A DNA stretch of 33,458 bases from Akkermansia muciniphila (lineage in GTDB: Bacteria > Verrucomicrobiota > Verrucomicrobiia > Verrucomicrobiales > Akkermansiaceae): assembly GCA_947624785.1 (NCBI GenBank), contig CANQLV010000020.1:1-33458 (forward strand), written 5' to 3'. This document shows positions 7,154-15,406 of this stretch, in pieces. The notes under the pieces were generated by a model. It was not told the DNA's origin, searched no databases, and worked only from the letters and a program-made list of their open reading frames with translations. The translations under genes and the position numbers were made by a program. How positions within the stretch are numbered: the first letter of the stretch is position 1; each line of letters starts with the position of its first letter.

Positions 7154-8710
7154 ATGAAAGCGCTTCTGCTAGCGGCCGCGTTCCTGGGCTCCCTCTGCTG
7201 GGCCGGAACCAACCCCTACAACATCATTCCGGAACCCGTCAAAGTGACGGCGGCCTCCGGCACCACCAAAAACCTCAAAATCCTGAACGAACAGAAGGTC
7301 GCCGGGCTGGGAAACGAGGGCTACACCATGAAGCTGACGCCCGGCGGCGTGGAGCTCCGCTACAGCACGCCCAACGGAAAAGCCATGGCCATGGCCACCC
7401 TTCTCCAGCTTCAGGACCAGCTCTCGGACACGCCGGAGGGACTCCCCTGCGGCAGTATCCAGGACTCCCCGGACTTCAGCTGGCGCGGCATGATGGTGGA
7501 CGTGGGCCGCTACCACTACCCGATGAAGGAGCTTTACAACTTCGTGGACGCCATGCACTACTACAAGTACAATGTCCTGCATCTCCACCTGACGGAAGAC
7601 CAGGGCTGGCGCCTCCCCGTGCCGGGCTACGACAAGCTCCGCACGATTGGAGCGGTCCGCCCTTCCGCTCCGGAAGGCCAGAACAACTCCCTGCTGGCCA
7701 ATGAAGGCATGTACTCCAAGAAGGAACTCCAGGACCTGGTGGCCTACTGCAAGGCGCGCGGCATCCAGGTGCTCCCGGAAGTGGAAATGCCGGGCCACAA
7801 CATGGCCCTGGCTGCGTCCTATCCCGAATTCTGCTGCAACACCAAGCGGGCTCAGGTATGGACGCACGGCGGCGTTTCCTCCAAGCTGATCTGCCCGCAG
7901 AAACCGGCCACCAGGAAATTCCTCAAGGACACCTTTGACACCGTCAACCAGATATTCCCCTTCCCGTACGTCCACATCGGCGGGGACGAATGCCCCATGG
8001 GAGACTGGAAGAAATGCCCGGACTGCCAGGCCGCGCGCGCCAAGAAGGGCCAGGGGGATGACGTGGAAGCTCAGATGAGCGACTTCACGAAGAGCCTCGG
8101 AGCCATGCTTGCCAAGAACAAGAAAAAGCCCATCCTGTGGTATGACATCAACAAGGGCTACTACCACAAGGGGGAAACCGTCATGTCCTGGCTGCCGGGA
8201 GAATTCCCCCGTTGCATTGACAAGACCAAGGAACAGGGCATCGACCTCATCGTCACTCCCCAGTACAAGTACTACCTGGCCCGCACCCAGATGAAATTCC
8301 CGGCGGACGACGTGCGCGCCCGGCCCGGCGGCGGCCCCGTCCTGCTGAAAGACTCCTACAACTTCGATCCCCGCAACGGGCGGGACAAGAACGACGTCAA
8401 GCACATCAAGGGCATCAACCTCTGCATGTGGGCGGAATGGATCCCCTCCGGCGAACTGCTGATGTACATGACCTATCCGCGGGCCATGGCGGTTTCTGAA
8501 ACCGCTTGGGGCAGCCATAAGGACCGCCCCAGCCTGGAAGAGTTTGAAAAAAAGATGGAAACCCACAAAAAGCACTTCCAGAAGCGCTTCGGCTACACCC
8601 TGGAACGTACGGTGGAAAACAAGCCCTACCGGGAAAACTCCATCACCAAGGAAGAAATCGAACGCATCAACGAGAATTATAAAAAGGGCCAGCAGAACGC
8701 GGGCAAATAA
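7154..8710 (+). CDS. Secreted beta-N-acetylhexosaminidase, GH20
   Basis: The protein has 518 residues from the ATG at 7154. The frame is open upstream to 7016, but the signal peptide (MKALLLAAAFLGSLCWA) fixes the start. Domains are a GH20b-like N-terminal region (IIPEPVK, residues 24-30, to about 100), then the GH20 catalytic barrel with SWRGMMVDVGRYHYP, LHLHLTEDQGWR, EVEMPGHNMA and the catalytic pair HIGGDEC (Asp278-Glu279). The C-terminal part contains WAEW and the closing ETAWG. GH20 enzymes use substrate-assisted catalysis to release terminal GlcNAc or GalNAc. Pairing with the sulfatase suggests sequential removal of 6-sulfate and then the aminosugar from mucin glycans. It probably shares the sulfatase transcript and ends at the terminator at 8746. 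Confidence 0.95.
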   Translation: MKALLLAAAFLGSLCWAGTNPYNIIPEPVKVTAASGTTKNLKILNEQKVAGLGNEGYTMKLTPGGVELRYSTPNGKAMAMATLLQLQDQLSDTPEGLPCGSIQDSPDFSWRGMMVDVGRYHYPMKELYNFVDAMHYYKYNVLHLHLTEDQGWRLPVPGYDKLRTIGAVRPSAPEGQNNSLLANEGMYSKKELQDLVAYCKARGIQVLPEVEMPGHNMALAASYPEFCCNTKRAQVWTHGGVSSKLICPQKPATRKFLKDTFDTVNQIFPFPYVHIGGDECPMGDWKKCPDCQAARAKKGQGDDVEAQMSDFTKSLGAMLAKNKKKPILWYDINKGYYHKGETVMSWLPGEFPRCIDKTKEQGIDLIVTPQYKYYLARTQMKFPADDVRARPGGGPVLLKDSYNFDPRNGRDKNDVKHIKGINLCMWAEWIPSGELLMYMTYPRAMAVSETAWGSHKDRPSLEEFEKKMETHKKHFQKRFGYTLERTVENKPYRENSITKEEIERINENYKKGQQNAGK

Positions 8711-8745
8711 CCTTTTCCAGCCTCTCGCCACCATCTGATTCCTTC

Positions 8746-8787
8746 AAGGCCGGGGACGCGCGCAGCCGCAGGTCCCCGGCCTTCTTT
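8746..8787 (+). terminator. Rho-independent terminator after GH20
   Basis: A perfect 12-bp stem, AAGGCCGGGGAC (8746-8757) with GTCCCCGGCCTT (8772-8783), is followed by CTTTT. It separates the sulfatase/hexosaminidase unit from cysS. Confidence 0.85.
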
Positions 8788-8831
8788 TCCCGCTTGACCG
8801 GAGGGCCCTCTTCCCTTCTAATCGTCCCGCC

Positions 8832-10247
8832 ATGTTACACCTTTACGATACCCGCACCAGAACGGCACAGGAGATTTCCCCCATGGACGGAAAAACGCTG
8901 CGTTTCTACTGCTGCGGACCCACGGTGTACGGCCCCGCCCACATCGGCAACTTCCGCACCTTCGTGATGCAGGATATTTTCCGCCGCGTGGTGGAGCTGG
9001 GCGGAACGCCCACCATGCACGTCCGCAACCTGACGGACGTGGATGACAAGACCATCCGGGACTCCCAAAAAGCCGGAGTATCCCTGGCGGAATTCACCGC
9101 CGGCTGGGCGGACCTGTTCCACCGGGACTGCACCGCCCTCAACTGCCTTCCCCCCCACGTGGAACCCTCCGCCGTAGGCCACATTCCCGAACAAATTCAA
9201 ATGGTGCAGGCTCTGGTGGAGAAAGGCCACGCCTATGTCTCTGAAGACGGCTCCGTGTACTTCAGGATTTCCTCCTTCCCGGAATACGGAAAGCTTTCCC
9301 ACCTGGATGAACGGGAACTGGATCTGGGCAAAACCGCCAATGCCCGGTCCAACGCGGATGAATATGAAAAAGACTCCGTGGCGGACTTCGTCCTGTGGAA
9401 AAGCCGCCGCCCGGAAGACGGGGACAACTTCTGGCCCTCCCCCTGGGGGGAAGGCCGCCCCGGCTGGCACCTGGAATGCTCCGCCATGATCCACAAATAC
9501 TTCGGCAATGACTTCGATCTCCACTCCGGCGGCGTGGACCTGGTGTTCCCGCATCATGAAAACGAGGTTGCCCAGTCCCGCTGCGCCTGCGGCGGCGGCT
9601 TCGCGCGCCTGTGGTTCCATATCACGCACCTGCTGGTGGACGGCGGCAAAATGTCCAAATCCCTGGGCAACATGTACACCCTGGCGGACCTGGACAAATT
9701 GGGCCACAAGCCGTCAGCCGTCCGGTACGTGCTGGCGGGGGGCTATTACCGCCGCCCGCTGAACTTTACCCTTTCCTCCCTGGAGGATGCCAAAGCCGCG
9801 CTGAACCGCCTGTCCAAATTCGACGCGCAGCTCCGGAACGCCTCCGGAACGGACTCCGTTCCGTCCTATGAGGAATTCTGCGCAGCCCCTCCGGAACCGG
9901 GCATCTTCCAGCCGGCCTGGGACAGCCTGAATGATGATCTGAACACTCCGGAAGCCCTGGGCCACGTCTTCAGCGCCACCAGGAAGGCGGACGTTCCCTC
10001 ACTCACTCCGGAGGAAGCGCGCCGCATGCGGAACGCCTTCCACTTCATTCTGGCCGCTTTCGGCATTCTTCTGCCGGAAGAGGAACAGGCGGAAGCGCCG
10101 GAGGACGTGCGCACCCTGGCGGAACAGCGCTGGCAGGCCAGGCAGAACCGGGACTGGGCGGAAGCCGACCGCCTGCGGGCGGAAGTAACGGCGCTGGGCT
10201 GGACCATCAAGGACCGCAAGGACGGGTACGACCTGGCGCGCAACTGA
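8832..10247 (+). CDS. cysS: Cysteinyl-tRNA synthetase
   Basis: The 471-residue protein is full length for class I CysRS, which charges tRNA-Cys in the cytoplasm. The HIGN signature is at residues 37-40 and KMSKS at 273-277. The zinc ligands are present: Cys28 in FYCCGP, Cys216 in WHLECS, and His/Glu in PHHENE near 241-245. A C-terminal DALR/anticodon region follows, ending with RLRAEVTALGWTIKDRKDG. Only five bases separate it from the cupin gene, so the two are probably co-transcribed. Confidence 0.98.
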   Translation: MLHLYDTRTRTAQEISPMDGKTLRFYCCGPTVYGPAHIGNFRTFVMQDIFRRVVELGGTPTMHVRNLTDVDDKTIRDSQKAGVSLAEFTAGWADLFHRDCTALNCLPPHVEPSAVGHIPEQIQMVQALVEKGHAYVSEDGSVYFRISSFPEYGKLSHLDERELDLGKTANARSNADEYEKDSVADFVLWKSRRPEDGDNFWPSPWGEGRPGWHLECSAMIHKYFGNDFDLHSGGVDLVFPHHENEVAQSRCACGGGFARLWFHITHLLVDGGKMSKSLGNMYTLADLDKLGHKPSAVRYVLAGGYYRRPLNFTLSSLEDAKAALNRLSKFDAQLRNASGTDSVPSYEEFCAAPPEPGIFQPAWDSLNDDLNTPEALGHVFSATRKADVPSLTPEEARRMRNAFHFILAAFGILLPEEEQAEAPEDVRTLAEQRWQARQNRDWAEADRLRAEVTALGWTIKDRKDGYDLARN

Positions 10248-10252
10248 ACGGC

Positions 10253-10597
10253 ATGGACGCTTTCTCCCCCATCTCCAATCACACGGGTTTCACAGCCAGG
10301 AGCCTGTTCACGGACACGCAGGGAACCCTGAAGGACGGAGCCTTCGCCAAAATGGAACCCGGAGGCGGCGGCCCTCTTTCCCCCCACCGCCACGCCCACG
10401 CCCATTTGTTCATCGTCACCCGCGGAACGGCCGTCATCCTGCTTGACGAAGAGGAAAGGACGGTCCGTGAGCATGAATCCCTGCTCGTGCCCGGCGGCGT
10501 CCGTCACGCCGTCTGGAACAGGAGCGCGGAACCGGCGGAAATCGTAGGCCTGACGCTGGACGCCGCCTGCGCTCCCCAACCACCGCCAACCCGATGA
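10253..10597 (+). CDS. Small cupin-domain protein
   Basis: This 114-residue single-domain cupin carries the metal-binding motif 1 as alternating histidines (HRHAHAH, His45, 47, 49, 51) and motif 2 around LLVPGGVRHAVWN with a final His. It is a bicupin half, of a type that binds a divalent metal and acts as an isomerase, dioxygenase or ligand sensor; the reaction cannot be assigned. It starts five bases after cysS and overlaps the EamA gene by four bases (ATGA), indicating translational coupling. Confidence 0.8.
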   Translation: MDAFSPISNHTGFTARSLFTDTQGTLKDGAFAKMEPGGGGPLSPHRHAHAHLFIVTRGTAVILLDEEERTVREHESLLVPGGVRHAVWNRSAEPAEIVGLTLDAACAPQPPPTR

Positions 10598-11499
10598 ACT
10601 CCCGCCAACGCACGCTGGGCCATGCCGCCGCCCTGATGACCATCCTGATCTGGGGGACCACCTTCGTCTCCACCAAGGTGCTTCTCCGGGACTTTACCCC
10701 CGTCACGGTGCTCTTCACCCGCTTCGTGATCGGGTACGCCTTCCTCTGGTGCCTGAGGCCGCGCCTGCTTCCTCCCTCCGGCTGGAAAAAGGAACTCCTG
10801 TTCGCGGGAGCGGGCCTTACCGGGGTCACCCTGTACTTCCTGCTGGAAAACATCGCCCTGACGTACACCTTCGCCTCCAATGTGGGCATCATCGTGGCCG
10901 TGGTGCCCTTCTTCACGGCTCTCCTGGCCCACTTCCTGCTGAAAGGGGAGGGCTTTTCCCGCCGCTTCTTCCTGGGCTTCGCGGCTGCCTTCACGGGCAT
11001 CTTCCTCATTATGGCAAACGGCGCCTTCATACTGGAACTGAACCCGGTGGGAGACGTGCTGGCGCTGGGCGCGGCCTTCGTCTGGGCGGTCTATTCCATC
11101 CTGATGAAAAAAATCGGCGTCAACACGTCCAACATGGTCATCTGCACGCGCCGCATCTTCTTTTACGGCATCGTGCTGATGATTCCGGCCCTGTTCGTCC
11201 TCCCGGTGAACATGGAGTGGCATCTGATGCTGAAGCCCGTCAACGCCCTCAACCTGCTGTACCTGGGCCTGTTTGCCTCCGCCCTGTGCTTCCTGTCCTG
11301 GAACCGCGTGGTGGAAATCCTGGGGGCCGTCAAATCCAGCGTTTATATTTACATGGTTCCGGTGGTGGCCGTGGTGGCCTCCGCCCTCATCCTGGGGGAA
11401 CGCCTGACCTGGATATCCCTGACGGGGATTCTGCTGACCCTCTGCGGCGTCATGATTTCCGAATACAGGAAAAAAACGCGGAAGGGCGCAAGAAGGTGA
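10594..11499 (+). CDS. EamA/DMT-family transporter
   Basis: The 301-residue inner-membrane protein has about ten transmembrane helices arranged as two EamA repeats. The first begins ALMTILIWGTTFVSTKVLL and the second near DVLALGAAFVWAVYSILMKK. It ends with a basic cytosolic tail (EYRKKTRKGARR). DMT exporters move amino acids, metabolites or drugs; the substrate is not evident. Coupling to a cupin and to cysS could hint at a thiol or amino-acid metabolite, but that is speculative. Confidence 0.88.
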   Translation: MNSRQRTLGHAAALMTILIWGTTFVSTKVLLRDFTPVTVLFTRFVIGYAFLWCLRPRLLPPSGWKKELLFAGAGLTGVTLYFLLENIALTYTFASNVGIIVAVVPFFTALLAHFLLKGEGFSRRFFLGFAAAFTGIFLIMANGAFILELNPVGDVLALGAAFVWAVYSILMKKIGVNTSNMVICTRRIFFYGIVLMIPALFVLPVNMEWHLMLKPVNALNLLYLGLFASALCFLSWNRVVEILGAVKSSVYIYMVPVVAVVASALILGERLTWISLTGILLTLCGVMISEYRKKTRKGARR

Positions 11500-11911
11500 A
11501 CCGCCCTGGAAAAAGCATGGTCCAGCCCCCTCTGTTCATCCTGTCTTCCCCGGCATGAAAACCAGCCGGGCACCGCTCCTGCGGATTGGCTTCCGGAAGC
11601 CCTGAGCCCGGCGGAAAACTTGCGGGAAACAGGCCCCTGCACTAACGACCTGCCTCCCCTGCGAACAGGAATTTTCTGGAATCCGCCGTCCCGTGCAGGA
11701 AGTTCCGGAACCATTCCGTTTTTAAGCCACAGCGGAGTGTGTTAATCCGCAGTCAACGTAAAAATTACGGTAGAAATGTGTTGATTAAAAATCCATTGGG
11801 GAAAAGGGAAAACGGCCTTGATTCATTTTCCTTTCTTCTTCTTCCATTTACCGTTGATTTGCCCTTGAAAAGAGGGAAAAACCAACCCGCGGATTAACAC
11901 ACACCGCTAGC
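11500..11911. other. Long intergenic region before PEP-CTERM gene 2
   Basis: No gene is visible. The first 230 bases are GC-rich and contain only a short perfect palindrome (GGCTTCCGGAAGCC, 11588-11601). The rest, 11731-11908, is a more AT-rich segment bounded by inverted repeats (separate entry). No clear terminator for the EamA gene was found. Confidence 0.5.
11731..11908. repeat. Pair of 20-bp inverted repeats flanking a 138-bp AT-rich segment
   Basis: The arm at 11731-11750 and the reverse complement of 11889-11908 are identical except at position 6 (A versus T). The enclosed 138 bp is AT-rich, with a CGTAA-AAA-TTACG mini-palindrome (11757-11769) and a pyrimidine-rich tract. The right arm stops three bases before the start codon of the PEP-CTERM gene. 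This is the layout of invertible promoter segments, but no recombinase gene is nearby and no clean promoter could be picked out. Confidence 0.7.
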
Positions 11912-12574
11912 ATGACTCCCATGAGAGCATTTCTCTCCATTTCAGCTTTTTTACTGTGCATCTCCGGAGTACAGGCGGCAACCACCCTGTATGAAACCCA
12001 GTTCAGCCAGACAGCTATTAATGCAGGCAGCGACTTTCTGGACGGCGCTTCCGTCACGCTTGCCAATCCCTCCACGTCCCTTTCCGCGAACCTGGCCGCC
12101 CACCTTCTGGTTCCCAACGTCCAGATGAGTAACAACAACATCGGCTGGACTGTTACTTTTTCCTTCACGGCGTCACAGGATATCACCATTTCCTCTCTTG
12201 ACCTGGGTTTCCAGTTCGTCACTGGTACCGGCACACGGCACGGCAATACGGATTCCAAGACAGGGACGGCCACCGTTACCCTGGCCTCCGGAGACTCGTC
12301 CGCCACGGCTGACCTGAGCTTTGAGCGCGTCCAAGCTGACAAGGACGGCACGCCGACGCCGGACGTGCAGCAAGCCTCCTTCAATACCCCTCTCACGGTC
12401 AAGGCCGGGGAAACGTTCACCCTGACCGTCAATGCCAAAGCTCCCGGTACCGGAGGCACCTTCCTGGGGCTTTCCCAACTGGGGATTTACGGGGAGATGG
12501 TGCCGGAACCGGCGACCGCCTCCCTGGGGCTGCTCGGCCTGGCCGCGCTCCTGATGCGCCGCCGCAGGGCATAG
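11912..12574 (+). CDS. PEP-CTERM sorting domain protein (secreted/surface)
   Basis: This 220-residue protein has a signal peptide (FLSISAFLLCISGVQA) and a beta-rich Thr/Ser-rich body containing repeated strand-like segments (VTFSFTASQDITISSLDLGF, FTLTVNAKAPGTGG). It ends in a PEP-CTERM tail nearly identical to that of the gene at 113-817 (VPEPATASLGLLGLAAL, then MRRRRA). The body is not obviously similar to the other protein, so the tail is the shared module. ATG codons at 11912 and 11921 are both possible starts. It is monocistronic, lies directly behind the inverted-repeat segment and may therefore be phase-variable. Function unknown; likely surface or matrix protein. Confidence 0.8.
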   Translation: MTPMRAFLSISAFLLCISGVQAATTLYETQFSQTAINAGSDFLDGASVTLANPSTSLSANLAAHLLVPNVQMSNNNIGWTVTFSFTASQDITISSLDLGFQFVTGTGTRHGNTDSKTGTATVTLASGDSSATADLSFERVQADKDGTPTPDVQQASFNTPLTVKAGETFTLTVNAKAPGTGGTFLGLSQLGIYGEMVPEPATASLGLLGLAALLMRRRRA

Positions 12575-12597
12575 CCGAAGCTTCCCGCCATCTTCAC

Positions 12598-12636
12598 AAA
12601 ACAGGGCCATTCCCTCTCCGGGGACGGCCCTGTTTT
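12598..12636. terminator. Bidirectional terminator between convergent genes
   Basis: AAAACAGGGCC (12598-12608) pairs perfectly with GGCCCTGTTTT (12626-12636). A/T tracts on both sides let it serve the PEP-CTERM gene and the convergent ABC-F gene. Confidence 0.8.
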
Positions 12637-12652
12637 CCATTGAAAAATCCGG

Positions 12653-14647
12653 TCAGTTGCCGGAAACGTTTCTTGCGGCTTCCGCTTCAATGCGGGCTTC
12701 CGTCTCCTCAATCTTTTCGGAAAGGGCCGCCCACTGCGTAAAACAGGTTTCCAGCTGGCGGTCCGCCTGCTGGAAGCGGGTAGTAAGCTCCATGACGGCA
12801 TCCGTATCAGCAGCCACCTCCGGAAGCTCCAGCCGGGAGGTGATCTCCGTCTTCTCCGTCTCCAGCCGCGCTATCTCCGCTTCCAGTTGTTCCAGCTGTT
12901 CCTGGAGGGGGCGCAGCACGCGGGTCTTCTTCTGGCGGATTTCCGCCTCCATGCGCCTGCGCGCCTTGCGGTCCGCGCCGGTTCCAAGGTCAGCCGCCCC
13001 GGAGGCGGAAGACGCGGCAGCGGAAGCCAGGGCCTGGTCCCGCTCCACCTTTTCCAGATAATCGGAGACGTTGCCCATGTAAACGCGCGGCTTCTCCCCC
13101 GGCACGAACTCCAGCACCTTCGTCACGATGGGGTCCAGGAAGCTGCGGTTGTGGGAAACGATGCAGTAGGAACCGGGATATTCGGACAGCGCCTGCTGAA
13201 GCACCTGCTGGGACTGGATGTCCAGATGATTCGTCGGTTCGTCCAGAATCAGGAAATTGGCCGGGTGCAGCAGCATGCACACCAGCGCCACGCGGGAGCG
13301 TTCCCCCCCGGAGAGGACGCCCACGCGCTTGTGCACGTCATCCCCCCGGAACAGGAAACAGCCCAGCAGGTTCCGCACCATGGGCGCGGATTCCCGCGTA
13401 GCAGCCGCCTCCACGCATTCCAGAACCGTCTTTTCCGGGTCCAGATCATCGGCATGCGTCTGGGAGAAAAAGGCGATCTGCGTATGGCGCCCCATCGTCA
13501 CGCTGCCGGAGCTGGGCTCCTCCCCGCCGGAAATGAGGCGGGAAAACGTGGACTTGCCCGCGCCGTTCACCCCCACAATGGCGATGCGGTCCCCCTTCAC
13601 GATTTCAAAATCCACATCCTCAAAGACGGAAATGGGGCCGTAGCGCTTGGAAACCTTCTCCAGCCTGACCACGGAATGCGCGCCAGCGGGCGGGGTGGGA
13701 AAATGAAAATTCATCACGGCGTCATCCTCCTCCACCTCAATCAGCTCCTCCTTCTCCAACTGCTTGATGCGGGACTGCACCAGGGAGGCCTTGGTAGCCT
13801 TGTAGCGGAACCGGTCGATGAACTCCTTCGTCTTGGCGATCTCCCGTTCCTGGGCCTTTTTCTGGCGCAGCAGAATCTCCTTCCGCAGCACGCTTTCCTT
13901 CAGGAAATAGGAAAAATTGCCCGCGTACTCCTCCGCGCGCCCGTGGTAAAAGGCAATCGTGCGGGAAACCAGGGAGTCCAGCAGCGCGACGTCGTGGGAA
14001 ATGAGGATGATGGCCCCCCGGTAAGTGCGCAGGTACTGTTCCATCCACCGCTGGGACTGAATGTCCAGGTGGTTCGTTGGTTCGTCCAGCAGCAGCACTT
14101 CCGGCTCCCGGAGCAGCAGCTTGGCCAGCGCAATACGCATCTGCCAGCCGCCGGAAAATTCCCCGCAGTCCCGGTCAAAATCCCGGTCCTTGAACCCCAG
14201 TCCGCGCAGAATGGACTCCGTGCGGGGCCGCAGGCGGGCGGAATCATGGGCGTGCAGCACCAGTTCCAGTTCCCCGATCTCGTTGAGCACCTCGGAATAG
14301 GCGGCGGAACGGGGATCCAGTTTTTCCATTTCCTGCGTCAGGGCGTCAATGCGCTCCTGGAGGCCCATCAGGTCCGCAAAGGCGGACATGGCTTCATCAA
14401 TCAGCCTGCGCCCGCGGACATGGATTCCCTCCTGGGGCAGATAGCCCGCCTGGGAGTGCCTGGACTTGATGATGGAGCCGGAATCCGGCTCATTCAGGCC
14501 GGCAATGCACTTCATCAGCGTGGACTTTCCCGCGCCGTTATGCCCCGCCAGGGCAATTCTTTCCCCATCCTCCACCGTAAAGGAAAGATCATTGAACAGG
14601 ACGCGCGCGCCGTACTGCACGCGCAAATTTTGAACGGCCAGAACCAT
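12653..14647 (-). CDS. ABC-F family ATPase (Uup/EttA-type)
   Basis: The 664-residue soluble protein starts at the ATG at 14647; an upstream in-frame extension is Arg-rich and non-domain. It has two ABC cassettes without membrane segments. Cassette 1 has Walker A GHNGAGKST (35-43), signature FSGGW (about 164) and LLLDEPTNHLD. Cassette 2 has GVNGAGKST (359-367), LSGGERSRVAL and a second LDEPTNHLD. The linker between them (about 250-310) is the charged P-site tRNA interaction motif region. The C-terminal 100 residues form a coiled coil rich in Glu/Arg, as in Uup and YheS-type members. ABC-F proteins act on the ribosome to relieve stalls or resolve branched DNA; the subfamily is not certain. It is followed 84 bases upstream on the same strand by the cyclophilin gene. 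Confidence 0.92.
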   Translation of the reverse strand: MVLAVQNLRVQYGARVLFNDLSFTVEDGERIALAGHNGAGKSTLMKCIAGLNEPDSGSIIKSRHSQAGYLPQEGIHVRGRRLIDEAMSAFADLMGLQERIDALTQEMEKLDPRSAAYSEVLNEIGELELVLHAHDSARLRPRTESILRGLGFKDRDFDRDCGEFSGGWQMRIALAKLLLREPEVLLLDEPTNHLDIQSQRWMEQYLRTYRGAIILISHDVALLDSLVSRTIAFYHGRAEEYAGNFSYFLKESVLRKEILLRQKKAQEREIAKTKEFIDRFRYKATKASLVQSRIKQLEKEELIEVEEDDAVMNFHFPTPPAGAHSVVRLEKVSKRYGPISVFEDVDFEIVKGDRIAIVGVNGAGKSTFSRLISGGEEPSSGSVTMGRHTQIAFFSQTHADDLDPEKTVLECVEAAATRESAPMVRNLLGCFLFRGDDVHKRVGVLSGGERSRVALVCMLLHPANFLILDEPTNHLDIQSQQVLQQALSEYPGSYCIVSHNRSFLDPIVTKVLEFVPGEKPRVYMGNVSDYLEKVERDQALASAAASSASGAADLGTGADRKARRRMEAEIRQKKTRVLRPLQEQLEQLEAEIARLETEKTEITSRLELPEVAADTDAVMELTTRFQQADRQLETCFTQWAALSEKIEETEARIEAEAARNVSGN

Positions 14648-14730
14648 GTACCGAAGAAGTAGAGAGAGAGGAAGGCGGCGGAAAGCGGCGTCGCATCGCC
14701 TGTTCCGCCGCCTGGAAAAGCCGGATAAGC

Positions 14731-15234
14731 TTATTTGTCCAGAACCTTGTTCCACGCGGCGATGCGGTCGGCCTGCTCCGTGAACAAATCGTCCGTGCCA
14801 TCTTCAATCGTGATACCGGAAATGGTATCCCCCTGCCCGATGGAATCCACCACGTCCTGGCCTTCCGTCACCTTGCCGAAGACGGTGTGCTTGCCATTCA
14901 GCCAGTCCGTAGGCACATGGGTGATGAAGAACTGGGAACCGTTGGTGCCGGGTCCCGCGTTCGCCATGGAAAGCACGCCGGGGCCGTCATGCTTGAGGTC
15001 CGGGCGGCACTCGTCTTCAAAACGGTAGCCGGGGCCTCCCATGCCCGTGCCGGTGGGGTCGCCCCCCTGGATCATGAAATTCGGAATCACGCGGTGGAAC
15101 TTGAGGCCGTCGTAAAAGCCCCTGGAAGCAAGGTTCAGAAAGGAAGCCGCCGTCACGGGCGTCTTGGAAGCGAATACCGTCAGCTTGATGTCGCCCTTGG
15201 AAGTGTGGATGGTGATATTCTTGTCAGTTGCCAT
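14731..15234 (-). CDS. Cyclophilin-type peptidyl-prolyl isomerase
   Basis: This 167-residue protein has no signal peptide and so is probably cytosolic. It contains the canonical cyclophilin core: [19 protein letters not shown] with the catalytic Arg, [23 protein letters not shown] and [12 protein letters not shown]. These residues form the active site that interconverts cis and trans Xaa-Pro bonds during folding. A short C-terminal extension ([23 protein letters not shown]) is extra to the minimal domain. It is divergent from the Hsp33 gene, with about 170 bases of shared upstream region, so two folding factors may share regulatory DNA. Confidence 0.95.
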   Translation of the reverse strand: MATDKNITIHTSKGDIKLTVFASKTPVTAASFLNLASRGFYDGLKFHRVIPNFMIQGGDPTGTGMGGPGYRFEDECRPDLKHDGPGVLSMANAGPGTNGSQFFITHVPTDWLNGKHTVFGKVTEGQDVVDSIGQGDTISGITIEDGTDDLFTEQADRIAAWNKVLDK

Positions 15235-15368
15235 GGGTGCATGTTAAACGCGCGGAAAGGCATGGTAAAGACTGTATTGCGTGCTGCCGCCGGGCCTGCG
15301 CCTTCATTTCTCCGCCATCCTCTTTTCCGTCTTTTCCATGCCGGGGGCACGAAACGGCAGTGGAGAGG

Positions 15369-15401
15369 CCACCTGTCATGATCATCTCTAATGACAGGAG
15401 G
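15369..15401 (+). promoter_or_regulatory. Hairpin masking the Hsp33 ribosome binding site (candidate RNA thermometer)
   Basis: CCACCTGTCAT (15369-15379) pairs with ATGACAGGAGG (15391-15401), with a single A-A mismatch and an 11-base loop. The right arm contains the whole AGGAGG Shine-Dalgarno sequence (15396-15401), five bases before a TTG start codon at 15407. Local pairing is read directly; thermosensing is inference. Confidence 0.5.
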
Positions 15402-15406
15402 AACGG

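Noticed and set aside
11588..11601. Perfect 14-bp palindrome GGCTTCCGGAAGCC after the EamA gene
   Set aside because: It has no loop or T-tract, and TTCCGGAA is common by composition in this genome, so no function is claimed.
12887..14662. 591-codon plus-strand frame across the ABC-F gene
   Set aside because: It is antisense to a clear two-cassette ATPase and has no domain of its own.
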